In this document: positions 9,416 through 20,000 of the stretch, piece after piece | Layout: each line of letters starts with the position of its first letter | Numbering within the stretch: the stretch's first letter is position 1 | Source: Pseudomonas baetica | GTDB taxonomy: Bacteria; Pseudomonadota; Gammaproteobacteria; Pseudomonadales; Pseudomonadaceae | Direction: 5' to 3' | Assembly: GCF_002813455.1 (NCBI RefSeq) | Contig: NZ_PHHE01000001.1 | Coordinates: forward strand, 2,728,001 to 2,792,000 | DNA length: 64,000 nt | Translations under genes and position numbers: made by a program | The notes under the pieces: generated by a model | Database searches by the model: none | What the model was told of the DNA's origin: nothing | Seen by the model: only the letters and a program-made list of their open reading frames with translations

Positions 9416-9431
9416 TTGAGCTGAAAACGGC

Positions 9432-11744
<2,313 letters not shown>

Positions 11745-11846
11745 GTCGATAACCGGTGTTGGCTTTCATTGAATTTCGCGGGCGCGGAATATAGCACAAA
11801 TTTTGACCAATTCCGACGGCTATGGTCGGAAATTGCGCCACGCCCA

Positions 11847-11911
11847 TTCGCGAGCAGGCTCGCTCCCACAAAGGAACGCATTCCAGAGTGGGAGCGAGCC
11901 TGCTCGCGAAG
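11847..11911. repeat. REPIN 4
   Basis: Arms 11847-11869 and 11889-11911 (subtype GCGAGCAGGCTCGCTCCCAC), inward topology, short spacer containing GGAACGCATTCC, itself a palindrome. Located between dnaB and the ygiQ promoter region. Confidence 0.9.
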
Positions 11912-11935
11912 GCGTCAGCTCAGACGATGAGAAAA

Positions 11936-13333
11936 TTATTCATCGTCGTCGAAGTTGTAACTGCCCGGCGCAAGGTTTTCGAAACGGGTGTACTTGCCGA
12001 TGAAGGCCAGGCGGATAAAGCCGATCGGGCCGTTCCGCTGCTTGCCGATGATGATTTCGGCGATGCCTTTGTGCTCGGTTTCCGGGTGATACACCTCGTC
12101 CCGGTACACGAACATGATGACGTCGGCGTCCTGCTCGATCGCTCCGGATTCGCGCAAGTCGGAGTTCACCGGGCGTTTGTTCGGGCGCTGCTCCAGGGAA
12201 CGGTTGAGCTGCGACAGGGCAACCACCGGGCAGTTGAATTCCTTGGCCAGGGCTTTCAGGGATCGCGAAATCTCGGAAATTTCGTTAGTGCGGTTGTCAC
12301 CGCTCGAACCCGGGATCTGCATCAGTTGCAGGTAGTCGATCATGATCAGGCCGACGTCGCCGTGCTCACGCACCAGACGTCGAGTCCGGGCACGCATTTC
12401 CGACGGGCTGATGCCCGCTGTATCGTCGATGAACAGCTTGCGGTCGTTGAGCAGGTTGACCGCCGACGTAAGGCGTGGCCAGTCGTCGTCTTCCAGCTGG
12501 CCAGAACGCACCTTGGTCTGGTCGATGCGACCCAGCGAGGACAGCATACGCATGATCAGCGATTCGCCTGGCATCTCGAGGGAGTACACCAGCACTGCCT
12601 TCTCGCTGCGCAACACAGCGTTCTCCACCAGGTTCATTGCGAAGGTGGTTTTACCCATCGACGGACGGCCGGCGACAATGATCAAGTCGGACGGTTGCAG
12701 GCCGCTGGTCTTCTCGTCGAGGTCGGTATAACCGGTGGACAGGCCGGTGATGGCGTTGTCGGTGTTGAACAAGGTATCGATGCGGTCGATGGCTTTGGTC
12801 AGCAAATCGTTGACGCCGACCGGGCCGCCGGTTTTAGGCCGGGCCTCGGCAATCTGGAAGATCTGACGTTCCGCTTCGTCGAGAATCTCGGCAGCAGTAC
12901 GACCTTCCGGATTGAAGGCGCTGTCGGCGATTTCGGTACTAATGCCGATCAGTTGGCGCAGGGTTGCCCGCTCACGGACGATCTGCGCATAGGCCTTGAT
13001 GTTAGCGACGGACGGCGTGTTTTTCGCCAGTTCGCCGAGATAACCGAGGCCGCCGACCTGGGACGTCTGACCTTCCTTGTCCAATTGCTCGGCAAGGGTC
13101 ACGACGTCGATCGGCGAGTTCTGATCGGCCAGTTTGGCGATCGCACGGAAAATCAGACGGTGGTCATGTCGATAGAAATCGCCGTCGGAGACTTGATCGA
13201 GCACGCGTTCCCAGGCGTTGTTGTCCAGCATCAGACCACCGAGTACAGCCTGTTCGGCCTCGATGGAATGCGGCGGCACCTTCAGGGCGGCGGTTTGCAG
13301 ATCGTATTGCTCGGGAGCGGAGATATCGTTCAT
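11936..13333 (-). CDS. dnaB: Replicative DNA helicase DnaB
   Basis: Hexameric 5'-3' helicase of the replication fork, 465 residues. The N-terminal DnaG-interaction domain (about 15-120) is followed by the RecA-like domain, with Walker A AGRPSMGKTT at 221-230 and the DnaB-type VIMIDYLQLM Walker B later on. ATG 13333 is taken as the start; a GTG two codons upstream is also open but has no ribosome site. No intein. A terminator separates it from the ribosomal operon upstream. Confidence 0.97.
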   Translation of the reverse strand: MNDISAPEQYDLQTAALKVPPHSIEAEQAVLGGLMLDNNAWERVLDQVSDGDFYRHDHRLIFRAIAKLADQNSPIDVVTLAEQLDKEGQTSQVGGLGYLGELAKNTPSVANIKAYAQIVRERATLRQLIGISTEIADSAFNPEGRTAAEILDEAERQIFQIAEARPKTGGPVGVNDLLTKAIDRIDTLFNTDNAITGLSTGYTDLDEKTSGLQPSDLIIVAGRPSMGKTTFAMNLVENAVLRSEKAVLVYSLEMPGESLIMRMLSSLGRIDQTKVRSGQLEDDDWPRLTSAVNLLNDRKLFIDDTAGISPSEMRARTRRLVREHGDVGLIMIDYLQLMQIPGSSGDNRTNEISEISRSLKALAKEFNCPVVALSQLNRSLEQRPNKRPVNSDLRESGAIEQDADVIMFVYRDEVYHPETEHKGIAEIIIGKQRNGPIGFIRLAFIGKYTRFENLAPGSYNFDDDE

Positions 13334-13379
13334 GGCCACTTGTGTTGTTTAGTAAAAGCAGGGATTGCAGAAAGACAAA

Positions 13380-13408
13380 GGGCACGACCTGTAAACAGGA
13401 TCGTGCCC
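13380..13408 (-). terminator. Terminator after rplI
   Basis: Stem GGGCACGA-x-CCTG with a four-base loop, one internal mismatch pair, followed on the minus strand by TTTGTCTTTC. It lies between rplI and dnaB and would end the ribosomal operon. Confidence 0.8.
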
Positions 13409-13454
13409 GATGTTAACCGTCTGACGGACAAGCCGCCAGCCGATCTGGTGTTGC

Positions 13455-13901
13455 TTAAGCTGCTACCACGACAACGCGTACGGTGGCTTCAACTTCGGCG
13501 TGCAGGTGCACGGCTACGTCGAATTCGCCTACGTTGCGGATGGTGCCGTTCGGCAGACGAACTTCGCTCTTCGCCACTTCAACGCCGGAGGCGGTCAGTG
13601 CGTCAGCGATGTCGTGAGTACCGATCGAACCGAACAGCTTGCCTTCGTCGCCAGCGGTGGCAGTGATGGTCACTTCCAGCTCGGCCAGTTGGGCAGCACG
13701 GCTTTCAGCCGATGCTTTACGGTCTGCAGCGGCTTTTTCCAGCTCAGCACGACGCTCTTCGAACGCAGCCAGGTTGGCAGCGGTCGCAGCGGTAGCTTTG
13801 CCGAAAGGCAGCAGGTAGTTACGGCCGTAACCGGCCTTAACGTTTACTTTGTCGCCCAGGTTGCCCAGGTTGGCGATTTTTTCCAGAAGGATCAGTTGCA
13901 T
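13455..13901 (-). CDS. rplI: 50S ribosomal protein L9
   Basis: 148 residues, the usual L9 length. The N-terminal rRNA-binding domain ([22 protein letters not shown]), the glycine-rich [13 protein letters not shown], the long connecting helix (about 40-75) and the C-terminal domain ([12 protein letters not shown] onward) are present. Last gene of the rpsF-rpsR-membrane protein-rplI set, 19 bp after the membrane-protein gene. Confidence 0.97.
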   Translation of the reverse strand: MQLILLEKIANLGNLGDKVNVKAGYGRNYLLPFGKATAATAANLAAFEERRAELEKAAADRKASAESRAAQLAELEVTITATAGDEGKLFGSIGTHDIADALTASGVEVAKSEVRLPNGTIRNVGEFDVAVHLHAEVEATVRVVVVAA

Positions 13902-13920
13902 GTGGAAATCCTCTTAACTT

Positions 13921-14814
13921 TTAACCTTCACCGTTCGCGCTGTCGGTGTCTTTCGACACGTGACGACCGCGAAAATCAATCAGGCTGTCGACAATGGCCA
14001 GAACCACGAGCAACGGATAGATCAGCTGCATGAACAGCAACAGCGTTACGTACAACCCCACCAGCCAGAAACCGGCCAGTCGCTTCTGCCCGACCAGCCC
14101 ATGAATCAGGGCCAGTCCGGCGAACACCAGCGGTACACTGCACAACGGCGTCAACATGGCCATCTGTGCACCGAGATTCGGGCCCAGAAGCATCAACGCC
14201 AGCAGTAACATCGCCGGCCCCAGCGGGATCCGGATGGCGCGAAACTCGCGACCAAAACCACCCGGGTTGTACAACAACGCCTGCCAATGACGCCCGACAA
14301 TCAGGCTCAGCACGCTGACGATCTGCAACAAAGCCGCAATCAGTCCGGTCAGGACGGGTGCAATCAGGGACGCGAAACGCGCTTGCTCATCGACCGACAA
14401 TTGCTTGTAGGTCTCACCGAGAAGCGCGGGCATGACCTTTATAAGGGCCTGCGCGAGCATCTCGATCTGGGCCGCAAACGCCGCCCCGAGCACCACTGAA
14501 AACACCACGCCTATTGCTACGCTGACCAGCAGCGTGCGGACCCAGGATTCACTTGCGCGCAAAACCAACGCAAGCCCCGAAGACCCCAGCAGCACCAGAA
14601 GTGCCCGTGGGTCATCGGCATACAGCCACCAGATCAATGCCGGCAGCAGCCCCAGGGACAGAACGCCAAGGGCGTCCGTCAATCCGCGCCGCAGAAGCAC
14701 AAGGCTCCCGGCGGCAGCACCCAACCAATACAGCAACGGCAATGTTGCACATCCGGCCACCACGAGAGTGGCCTGCATACGGCCTCGCATGATGAACTCA
14801 GCTAAGGCACGCAT
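13921..14814 (-). CDS. Multipass membrane protein of the rpsF operon (PA4933-like)
   Basis: 297 residues with about eight hydrophobic segments, for example TLVVAGCATLPLLYWLGAA, LGVLSLGLLPALIWWLYA and LAGFWLVGLYVTLLLFMQL, and a polar C-terminus. It matches the membrane protein found between rpsR and rplI in Pseudomonas (DUF2232-like by pattern). Function unknown. The start at 14814 and the 36-bp gap from rpsR suggest cotranscription with ribosomal genes. Confidence 0.85.
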   Translation of the reverse strand: MRALAEFIMRGRMQATLVVAGCATLPLLYWLGAAAGSLVLLRRGLTDALGVLSLGLLPALIWWLYADDPRALLVLLGSSGLALVLRASESWVRTLLVSVAIGVVFSVVLGAAFAAQIEMLAQALIKVMPALLGETYKQLSVDEQARFASLIAPVLTGLIAALLQIVSVLSLIVGRHWQALLYNPGGFGREFRAIRIPLGPAMLLLALMLLGPNLGAQMAMLTPLCSVPLVFAGLALIHGLVGQKRLAGFWLVGLYVTLLLFMQLIYPLLVVLAIVDSLIDFRGRHVSKDTDSANGEG

Positions 14815-14850
14815 GCATTCAATCCTTTGCTACTTGTCGACTGCCCGGTC

Positions 14851-15081
14851 TCAGCGGCCGTGGCTGTCGGTGTAGGCCAGCAGGGCCAGGAAGCGGGCGC
14901 GCTTGATAGCGGTGGCCAGCTGACGCTGATAACGAGCTTTGGTACCAGTGATACGGCTTGGAACGATTTTGCCGGTCTCGGATACGTAGGCTTTCAGAGT
15001 GTTGAGATCTTTGTAATCGATCTCTTTCACGTCTTCAGCGGTGAAGCGGCAGAATTTACGACGACGGAAGAAACGTGCCAT
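14851..15081 (-). CDS. rpsR: 30S ribosomal protein S18
   Basis: 76 residues, with the family core [20 protein letters not shown] and the [16 protein letters not shown]-binding stretch. An AAGGAGCC ribosome site precedes ATG 15081. It pairs with S6 on 16S rRNA; the two genes are adjacent (28 bp apart). Confidence 0.98.
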
Positions 15082-15109
15082 TTGATAGGCTCCTTAAAAG
15101 GTCCGTGGA

Positions 15110-15532
15110 TTACTCGTCAGCGTTATCGCTGTTGTCGCTGTCATCACTATCAGCGCCTTCAGCGCCTTCGTGCTCAGGACGGTCGCGACGCTCACGGCGC
15201 TCACTGCGGTTTTCTTCAGCCTTGAGCATCTCGGATTGGCCGGTAACGGCTTCTTCGCGACGGATGACCAGGTTACGGATCACTGCATCGTTGTAGCGGA
15301 AGTTGTCTTCCAGCTCGGCCAGGGCCTTGCCAGTGCACTCAACGTTCAGCATCACGTAGTGAGCCTTGTGAACATTGTTGATTGCGTAGGCCAGTTGACG
15401 ACGGCCCCAATCTTCCAGACGGTGGATTTTGCCGCCGTCTTCTTCGATCAGCTTGGTGTAACGCTCAACCATGCCGCCGACTTGCTCGCTTTGATCCGGG
15501 TGGACCAAAAAGATGATTTCGTAATGACGCAT
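15110..15532 (-). CDS. rpsF: 30S ribosomal protein S6
   Basis: 140 residues. [18 protein letters not shown] opens the ferredoxin-like fold, and the tail after about residue 105 is acidic and ends [13 protein letters not shown]. In E. coli the S6 C-terminus is extended with glutamates by RimK; the tail here is Asp/Ser-rich instead. First gene of the operon, with AAGGAGCATTC before the ATG. Confidence 0.97.
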   Translation of the reverse strand: MRHYEIIFLVHPDQSEQVGGMVERYTKLIEEDGGKIHRLEDWGRRQLAYAINNVHKAHYVMLNVECTGKALAELEDNFRYNDAVIRNLVIRREEAVTGQSEMLKAEENRSERRERRDRPEHEGAEGADSDDSDNSDNADE

Positions 15533-15683
15533 GAATGCTCCTTACGGGTTGTAGCCTGCCGCTCAAAAACGGTCAGACAAGGAGTGAATGACACTTATGG
15601 ACTTGCCGGCGCGGGGCACATGCGTGCCTGCCGTCACAGCAAGGGGCGCAATTGTAGAGAAGGGACTGAAGAGGCGCAAGGCA

Positions 15684-15711
15684 ATTGGTGATTATTTGAA
15701 CAATCACCAAT
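15684..15711. repeat. Perfect 10-bp inverted repeat upstream of rpsF
   Basis: ATTGGTGATT, eight-base loop, then its exact complement. There is no T tract on either strand, so it is not an ordinary terminator; it may be a regulator site or an rlmB 3' hairpin. Confidence 0.6.
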
Positions 15712-15732
15712 CTTCGCCTTCCCACAAAACAC

Positions 15733-15823
15733 TGTGGGAGCGGGCTTGCTCGCGAATGCGGTCTGTCAGGCAACATTTACGTCGACTGACACTCCCCTTT
15801 CGCGAGCAGGCTCGCTCCCACAT
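15733..15823. repeat. REPIN 5 (hybrid of two REP subtypes)
   Basis: Left arm 15733-15755 is GTGGGAGCGGGCTTGCTCGC, while right arm 15799-15822 is GCGAGCAGGCTCGCTCCCAC, so the two arms belong to different subtypes. Outward topology, as in REPIN 2. Confidence 0.85.
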
Positions 15824-15839
15824 TTGCACCGTGTTCGAC

Positions 15840-16607
15840 TCAGGACTTCTTCGCGGCAGCCTTGGCTTTCGCACCGCGCTGACGCTGTGCTTCGAACAGG
15901 CACACGCCCGTCGCCACGGACACGTTAAGACTGCTGACACTACCGGCCATCGGCAGGTTCACCAGATAGTCGCAGTGCTCGCGGGTCAGGCGACGCATGC
16001 CTTTACCTTCGGCACCCATGATCAGGATGGTCGGGCCAGTCAGGTCCTGGTCATAAATGCTGACCTCGGCCTCACCCGCCGTACCGACAACCCACAGACC
16101 GCGCTGCTGAAGCTTTTCCAGGGTGCGCGCAAGGTTGGTCACGGCCACCAGCGGAATCACTTCAGCCGCGCCGCAGGCGACTTTACGTACCACAGGTGTC
16201 AGGGTCGCCGACTTGTCCTTCGGCACGATCACCGCCAGCGCACCGGCAGCATCCGCCGAACGCAGGCAGGCGCCGAGGTTATGCGGATCGGTCACGCCGT
16301 CGAGCACCAGCAACAGCGGCGCGCCTTCGGTGCGATCAAGCAGCTCGTCGAGCATCGCTTCGCCCCAGACCTGGCTCGGACTCACGTCCGCGACCACGCC
16401 CTGGTGCACGCCCTCAACCCAGGCGTCCATTTCACGGCGCTCGGCCTGACCGACCTGGACACGATTCTCGTTGGCCAGCTCGATCAGGGTCTGCACGCGC
16501 GGATCGTTGCGGCTTTCAGCCAGCCAGATCTGCTTGACGCGCTTGGGGTGGTGACGCAGCAACGCTTCTACCGCGTGAACGCCGTAGATTTTTTCCAACT
16601 GACTCAT
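15840..16607 (-). CDS. rlmB: 23S rRNA (guanosine(2251)-2'-O)-methyltransferase
   Basis: SPOUT-class methyltransferase of 255 residues. The N-terminal substrate-binding domain covers about 1-75. The three SPOUT motifs are visible: DGVTDPHNLGACLRSA (103-118), IMGAEGKGM (196-204) and LPMAGSVSSLNVS (218-230), which form the trefoil knot binding S-adenosylmethionine. Its ATG overlaps the rnr stop by 4 nt, the usual rnr-rlmB operon. Confidence 0.95.
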   Translation of the reverse strand: MSQLEKIYGVHAVEALLRHHPKRVKQIWLAESRNDPRVQTLIELANENRVQVGQAERREMDAWVEGVHQGVVADVSPSQVWGEAMLDELLDRTEGAPLLLVLDGVTDPHNLGACLRSADAAGALAVIVPKDKSATLTPVVRKVACGAAEVIPLVAVTNLARTLEKLQQRGLWVVGTAGEAEVSIYDQDLTGPTILIMGAEGKGMRRLTREHCDYLVNLPMAGSVSSLNVSVATGVCLFEAQRQRGAKAKAAAKKS

Positions 16608-19234
16608 GACTTCGCCTTCGGTTTACGCGCCCCGCCACTTTTGGCTGGAGCAGAACCCGCTTTCGGCGGGCCTTTACGGTGTTTGCTCGGTTTGGCTGGC
16701 TTGCCGCCGGTCGCATTTTCAGGCGCCGACCGCCCGGTCTTTCCCCCGGACGCCGCTTTACCACCGTTTTTTGCGTCGGAAAGCAGCGCTTTCTTCATTT
16801 CACGGCTTTTGCGCAGCTCGGCGTTTTTCGCCACGGCATCGCTCGGGCGATAGGCTTCTGCAGCCTTCTCTTTGGCCGGACGACGGCTGGCGGTTTTTGC
16901 CGGAGCCTTTTCTTCCGAAGCCTTGGCCGGTGGAGCGGCGGTTTCGGTACCGCGTTTTTTGCGACCGATCGGCGCGCTGATGGTTTTTTCCGCCATCTCG
17001 AAGTCAATCTTGCGCTCGTCGAGGTCAACGCGCATGACGCGCACTTCAACGGTATCGCCGAGACGGAAGCTACGACCGGTGCGTTCGCCCGCCAAGCGGT
17101 GATGCACGGGATCGAAGTGGTAGTAGTCGCCCGGCAACGCAGTAACGTGCACCAGACCTTCGACGTAGATATCAGTCAGCTCGACGAACAGGCCGAAACC
17201 GGTCACGGCGGTGATCACGCCGGGGAACGACTCGCCCACGCGATCTTTCATGAACTCGCACTTGAGCCAGTTCACTACGTCGCGGGTCGCCTCGTCGGCA
17301 CGACGCTCGCTCATCGAGCACTGCTCGCCGAGCTGCTCCAGGGCCGCTTCGTCGTACGGATAGATGCGCGCCTTCGGAATGGTCATCGCACCGGCACGGC
17401 GAACGTGCGGGGTGTCCTGTTTCGAATGGATCACGCTGCGGATAGCGCGGTGCGTGAGCAAGTCCGGGTAACGACGGATCGGCGAAGTGAAGTGGGTATA
17501 GGCTTCGTAATTCAGACCGAAGTGGCCATCGTTTTCAGCGCTGTACACCGCCTGGCTCAACGAACGCAGCATCACGGTCTGAATCAGGTGGAAATCCGGA
17601 CGATCCTTGATGCTTGCCAGCAGGGCCTGATAGTCCTTCGGCGACGGGCCGTCCTTGCCTTTGTGCAGGGACAGGCCGAGCTCGCCAAGGAAGGCACGCA
17701 GTTTTTCCAGACGCTCCGGCGGCGGACCGGCGTGAACGCGGTACAGCGCAGGGATTTCGTGTTTTTTCAGGAATTCGGCAGTGGCCACGTTGGCCGCCAG
17801 CATGCATTCCTCGATCAGCTTGTGCGCATCGTTACGGATGGTCGGGCGGATTTCGGCAATCTTGCGCTCGGAACCGAAGATAATCCGGGTTTCCTGCGTT
17901 TCAAAATCGATCGCGCCACGCACGTGACGAGCGGCCAGCAGCACTTTGTACAGCGAATAAAGCTGCTTGAGATGCGGCACGACGTCGGTGTATTCGCCAC
18001 GCAGTTTGCGTGCTTCGGCGACCTTCGGCGTCTCCAGCATCGCACTGACCTTGTTGTAGGTCAGACGGGCGTGGGAGTGGATAACCGCTTCATAGAAGCA
18101 GTAGTCGGTCATTTCGCCGGACTTGGAGATGGTCATCTCGCAAACCATGGCCAGACGATCAACGTGCGGGTTCAGCGAGCACAGGCCGTTGGACAGTTGC
18201 TCAGGCAGCATCGGCACGACGCGCTCAGGGAAGTACACCGAGTTGCCGCGCACTTGGGCTTCGTTGTCCAGCGCCGAACCAATCTTCACGTAGCTGGAAA
18301 CGTCGGCAATCGCCACGTACAACTTCCAGCCGCCGGAGAACAGGCGCAGCTTGCCCGGCTTGGCTTCGCAATAAACCGCATCGTCGAAGTCGCGGGCATC
18401 TTCGCCGTCGATGGTGACGAACGGCAGATGGCGCAGATCGACGCGCTTTTCCTTGTCTTTCTCTTCGACTTCCGGCTTGAGCTTGGCAGCTTCTTTCAGC
18501 ACGGCTTCAGGCCAGACGTGCGGAATGTCGTAAGTACGCAGCGCGACATCGATTTCCATGCCCGGCGCCATGTAGTTGCCGACCACTTCGACCACGTCGC
18601 CTTGCGGCTGGAAGCGCGGTGTCGGCCAGTGGGTGATTTTCACCTCGACGAACTGACCGATCTGGGCGTTGGCGTTGCGGCCCGGAGTGACCAGCACTTC
18701 TTGCTGAATCTTCGGGTTATCCGCAACGACGAAGCCGATACCGCCTTCTTCAAAGTAGCGACCGACGATGGTTTCGTGGGCACGGGACACCACTTCAACG
18801 ATCACGCCTTCACGGCGACCACGACGGTCGAGACCGGAAACTCGGGCCAGCGCACGGTCACCGTCGAACACCAGACGCATTTGCGCCGGGCTCATGAACA
18901 GGTCATCGCTGCCGTCGTCCGGCACCAGGAAGCCGAAGCCGTCACGGTGACCGCTGATGCGGCCGAGGATCAGGTCGAGCTTATCCACCGGGGCATATGT
19001 ACCACGACGGGTGTAGATCAGTTGAGCGTCGCGCTCCATGGCGCGCAGGCGGCGGCGCAGGGCTTCGATCTGGTCTTCAGTGGTCAGACCAAACTCTTCG
19101 ACCAGTTGCTCACGGGCAGCAGGCGAACCCCGATCGGCGAGATGCGCCAGGATCAGTTCGCGGCTAGGAATAGGGTTTTCGTATTTTTCCGCTTCACGAG
19201 CGGCCTCGGGATCGAGGGACTGCCAATCGGCCAT
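16604..19234 (-). CDS. rnr: Ribonuclease R
   Basis: 3'-5' exoribonuclease that degrades structured RNA, 876 residues. An N-terminal winged helix and two cold-shock domains precede the RNB domain, whose acidic metal-binding motif TIDGEDARDFDDA sits at 274-286. An S1 domain (FPGVITAVTGFGLFVELTD) is followed by a basic Lys/Ala/Pro-rich tail of about 140 residues, longer than the E. coli tail. ATG 19234. Overlaps rlmB by 4 nt. Confidence 0.96.
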   Translation of the reverse strand: MADWQSLDPEAAREAEKYENPIPSRELILAHLADRGSPAAREQLVEEFGLTTEDQIEALRRRLRAMERDAQLIYTRRGTYAPVDKLDLILGRISGHRDGFGFLVPDDGSDDLFMSPAQMRLVFDGDRALARVSGLDRRGRREGVIVEVVSRAHETIVGRYFEEGGIGFVVADNPKIQQEVLVTPGRNANAQIGQFVEVKITHWPTPRFQPQGDVVEVVGNYMAPGMEIDVALRTYDIPHVWPEAVLKEAAKLKPEVEEKDKEKRVDLRHLPFVTIDGEDARDFDDAVYCEAKPGKLRLFSGGWKLYVAIADVSSYVKIGSALDNEAQVRGNSVYFPERVVPMLPEQLSNGLCSLNPHVDRLAMVCEMTISKSGEMTDYCFYEAVIHSHARLTYNKVSAMLETPKVAEARKLRGEYTDVVPHLKQLYSLYKVLLAARHVRGAIDFETQETRIIFGSERKIAEIRPTIRNDAHKLIEECMLAANVATAEFLKKHEIPALYRVHAGPPPERLEKLRAFLGELGLSLHKGKDGPSPKDYQALLASIKDRPDFHLIQTVMLRSLSQAVYSAENDGHFGLNYEAYTHFTSPIRRYPDLLTHRAIRSVIHSKQDTPHVRRAGAMTIPKARIYPYDEAALEQLGEQCSMSERRADEATRDVVNWLKCEFMKDRVGESFPGVITAVTGFGLFVELTDIYVEGLVHVTALPGDYYHFDPVHHRLAGERTGRSFRLGDTVEVRVMRVDLDERKIDFEMAEKTISAPIGRKKRGTETAAPPAKASEEKAPAKTASRRPAKEKAAEAYRPSDAVAKNAELRKSREMKKALLSDAKNGGKAASGGKTGRSAPENATGGKPAKPSKHRKGPPKAGSAPAKSGGARKPKAKS

Positions 19235-19394
19235 TAGAGAGTTTTCACCTTGTCTATATACGGTTAGTTTGGCATAGGCGCCATCAAACGGGAAATTTCA
19301 GACTATCAAGGCCCATCTAAAGCCTTGTATCGACGCTTTGCAGGGCTTTTGAACACCGCGGGTAAAAAAAACTCAAAAAAAATCGCAGCAGGGG

Positions 19395-19423
19395 TTTACA
19401 GTTAAAAAGGTGCTCCGTATAGT
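19395..19423 (+). promoter_or_regulatory. Sigma-70 promoter of tRNA-Leu copy 1
   Basis: TTTACA (19395-19400), 17-bp spacer, TATAGT (19418-19423), 37 bp before the tRNA. The same layout precedes copy 2. Confidence 0.75.
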
Positions 19424-19459
19424 GCGCGCCATCGACGACGCACAAGCGCTGCCGATACT

Positions 19460-19546
19460 GCCCAGATGGTGAAATTGGTAGACACGCCAGCTTCAGGTGC
19501 TGGTGACCTTACGGTCGTGGAAGTTCGAGTCTTCTTCTGGGCACCA
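19460..19546 (+). tRNA. tRNA-Leu (anticodon CAG), copy 1
   Basis: 87 nt including the encoded CCA. The acceptor stem GCCCAGA pairs with TCTGGGC. The anticodon stem CCAGC/GCTGG closes the loop TTCAGGT, giving anticodon CAG (reads CUG). A long variable arm (class II, as for Leu) and the T-loop GTTCGAGTC are present. Confidence 0.97.
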
Positions 19547-19582
19547 ATTTCGAGTTTGAGACTAGATCAGTTTCAAGACTCA

Positions 19583-19610
19583 CACAAAACCCGCGAAAGC
19601 GGGTTTTGTG
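19583..19610 (+). terminator. Terminator of tRNA-Leu copy 1
   Basis: CACAAAACCCGC, GAAA loop, complement ending GTTTTGTG. Confidence 0.85.
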
Positions 19611-19662
19611 CATTCTAAGGAACGCATTTGTTAAAACCGATTTATTAAAATTAAATCAGGGG

Positions 19663-19691
19663 TTTACAGATCAAAAAGCGCTCCGTATAGT
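19663..19691 (+). promoter_or_regulatory. Sigma-70 promoter of tRNA-Leu copy 2
   Basis: TTTACA (19663-19668), 17-bp spacer, TATAGT (19686-19691). The surrounding bases (GGGGTTTACAG and GCTCCGTATAGTGCGC) repeat those of copy 1. Confidence 0.75.
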
Positions 19692-19726
19692 GCGCCACAT
19701 CAACAGCGGCAACGCTTGCGATGATT

Positions 19727-19813
19727 GCCCAGATGGTGAAATTGGTAGACACGCCAGCTTCAGGTGCTGGTGACCTTACGGTCGTGGAAGTTCGAGTCTT
19801 CTTCTGGGCACCA
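19727..19813 (+). tRNA. tRNA-Leu (anticodon CAG), copy 2
   Basis: Identical over all 87 nt to copy 1, 267 bp downstream; a tandem duplication including the promoter. Confidence 0.97.
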
Positions 19814-19845
19814 ATTCAAATGCAAGGTCACGACCTTGTATTTCA

Positions 19846-19879
19846 CAGAAACCCACGAAAGCGGGTTTTTGCGTTTCTG
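19846..19879 (+). terminator. Terminator of tRNA-Leu copy 2
   Basis: Imperfect stem CAGAAACCCAC/GCGGGTTTTTGCGTTTCTG around GAAA, with a run of five T. Confidence 0.75.
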
Positions 19880-19942
19880 GCATCCGAAAAACATCGACCG
19901 CCGTACCAGACCCTGCCTCGCCCCGCAAGGCGCACTTGAGAA

Positions 19943-19962
19943 ACAATATCGTTTATCATTGT
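19943..19962 (+). promoter_or_regulatory. Probable Fur box before the iron transporter
   Basis: ACAATATCGTTTATCATTGT is a dyad similar to the Fur consensus GATAATGATAATCATTATC and lies 39-58 bp before the start of an iron-binding-protein gene. Matched by eye. Confidence 0.55.
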
Positions 19963-20000
19963 TGCAAGTTTTTGCAATGCGACAGTGAGGAACCCTGCGA

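Larger units (their letters stand above)
9064..9431. other. 368-bp gap between DUF2126 operon and ygiQ
   Basis: Holds the presumed promoter region of the DUF2126 operon (9064-9250), REPIN 3 and a hairpin after ygiQ. No coding frame with a credible ribosome site was seen. Confidence 0.7.
15533..15839. other. 307-bp gap between rpsF and rlmB
   Basis: Contains the rpsF leader and promoter region, a perfect 10-bp inverted repeat (15684-15711) and the hybrid REPIN 5. No gene seen. A leader that binds the S6:S18 complex is known upstream of rpsF in several bacteria; a GAGCGGCAGGC segment near 15560-15570 (minus strand) could be part of one, but I cannot confirm the fold. Confidence 0.6.

Noticed and set aside
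16679..19237. Long plus-strand open frame of about 850 codons opposite rnr
   Set aside because: Antisense of RNase R with no family features or ribosome site; a shadow frame.
19235..20000. Integrated element at the tRNA-Leu pair
   Set aside because: No integrase, no partial tRNA 3' copy (att site) and no foreign genes nearby.
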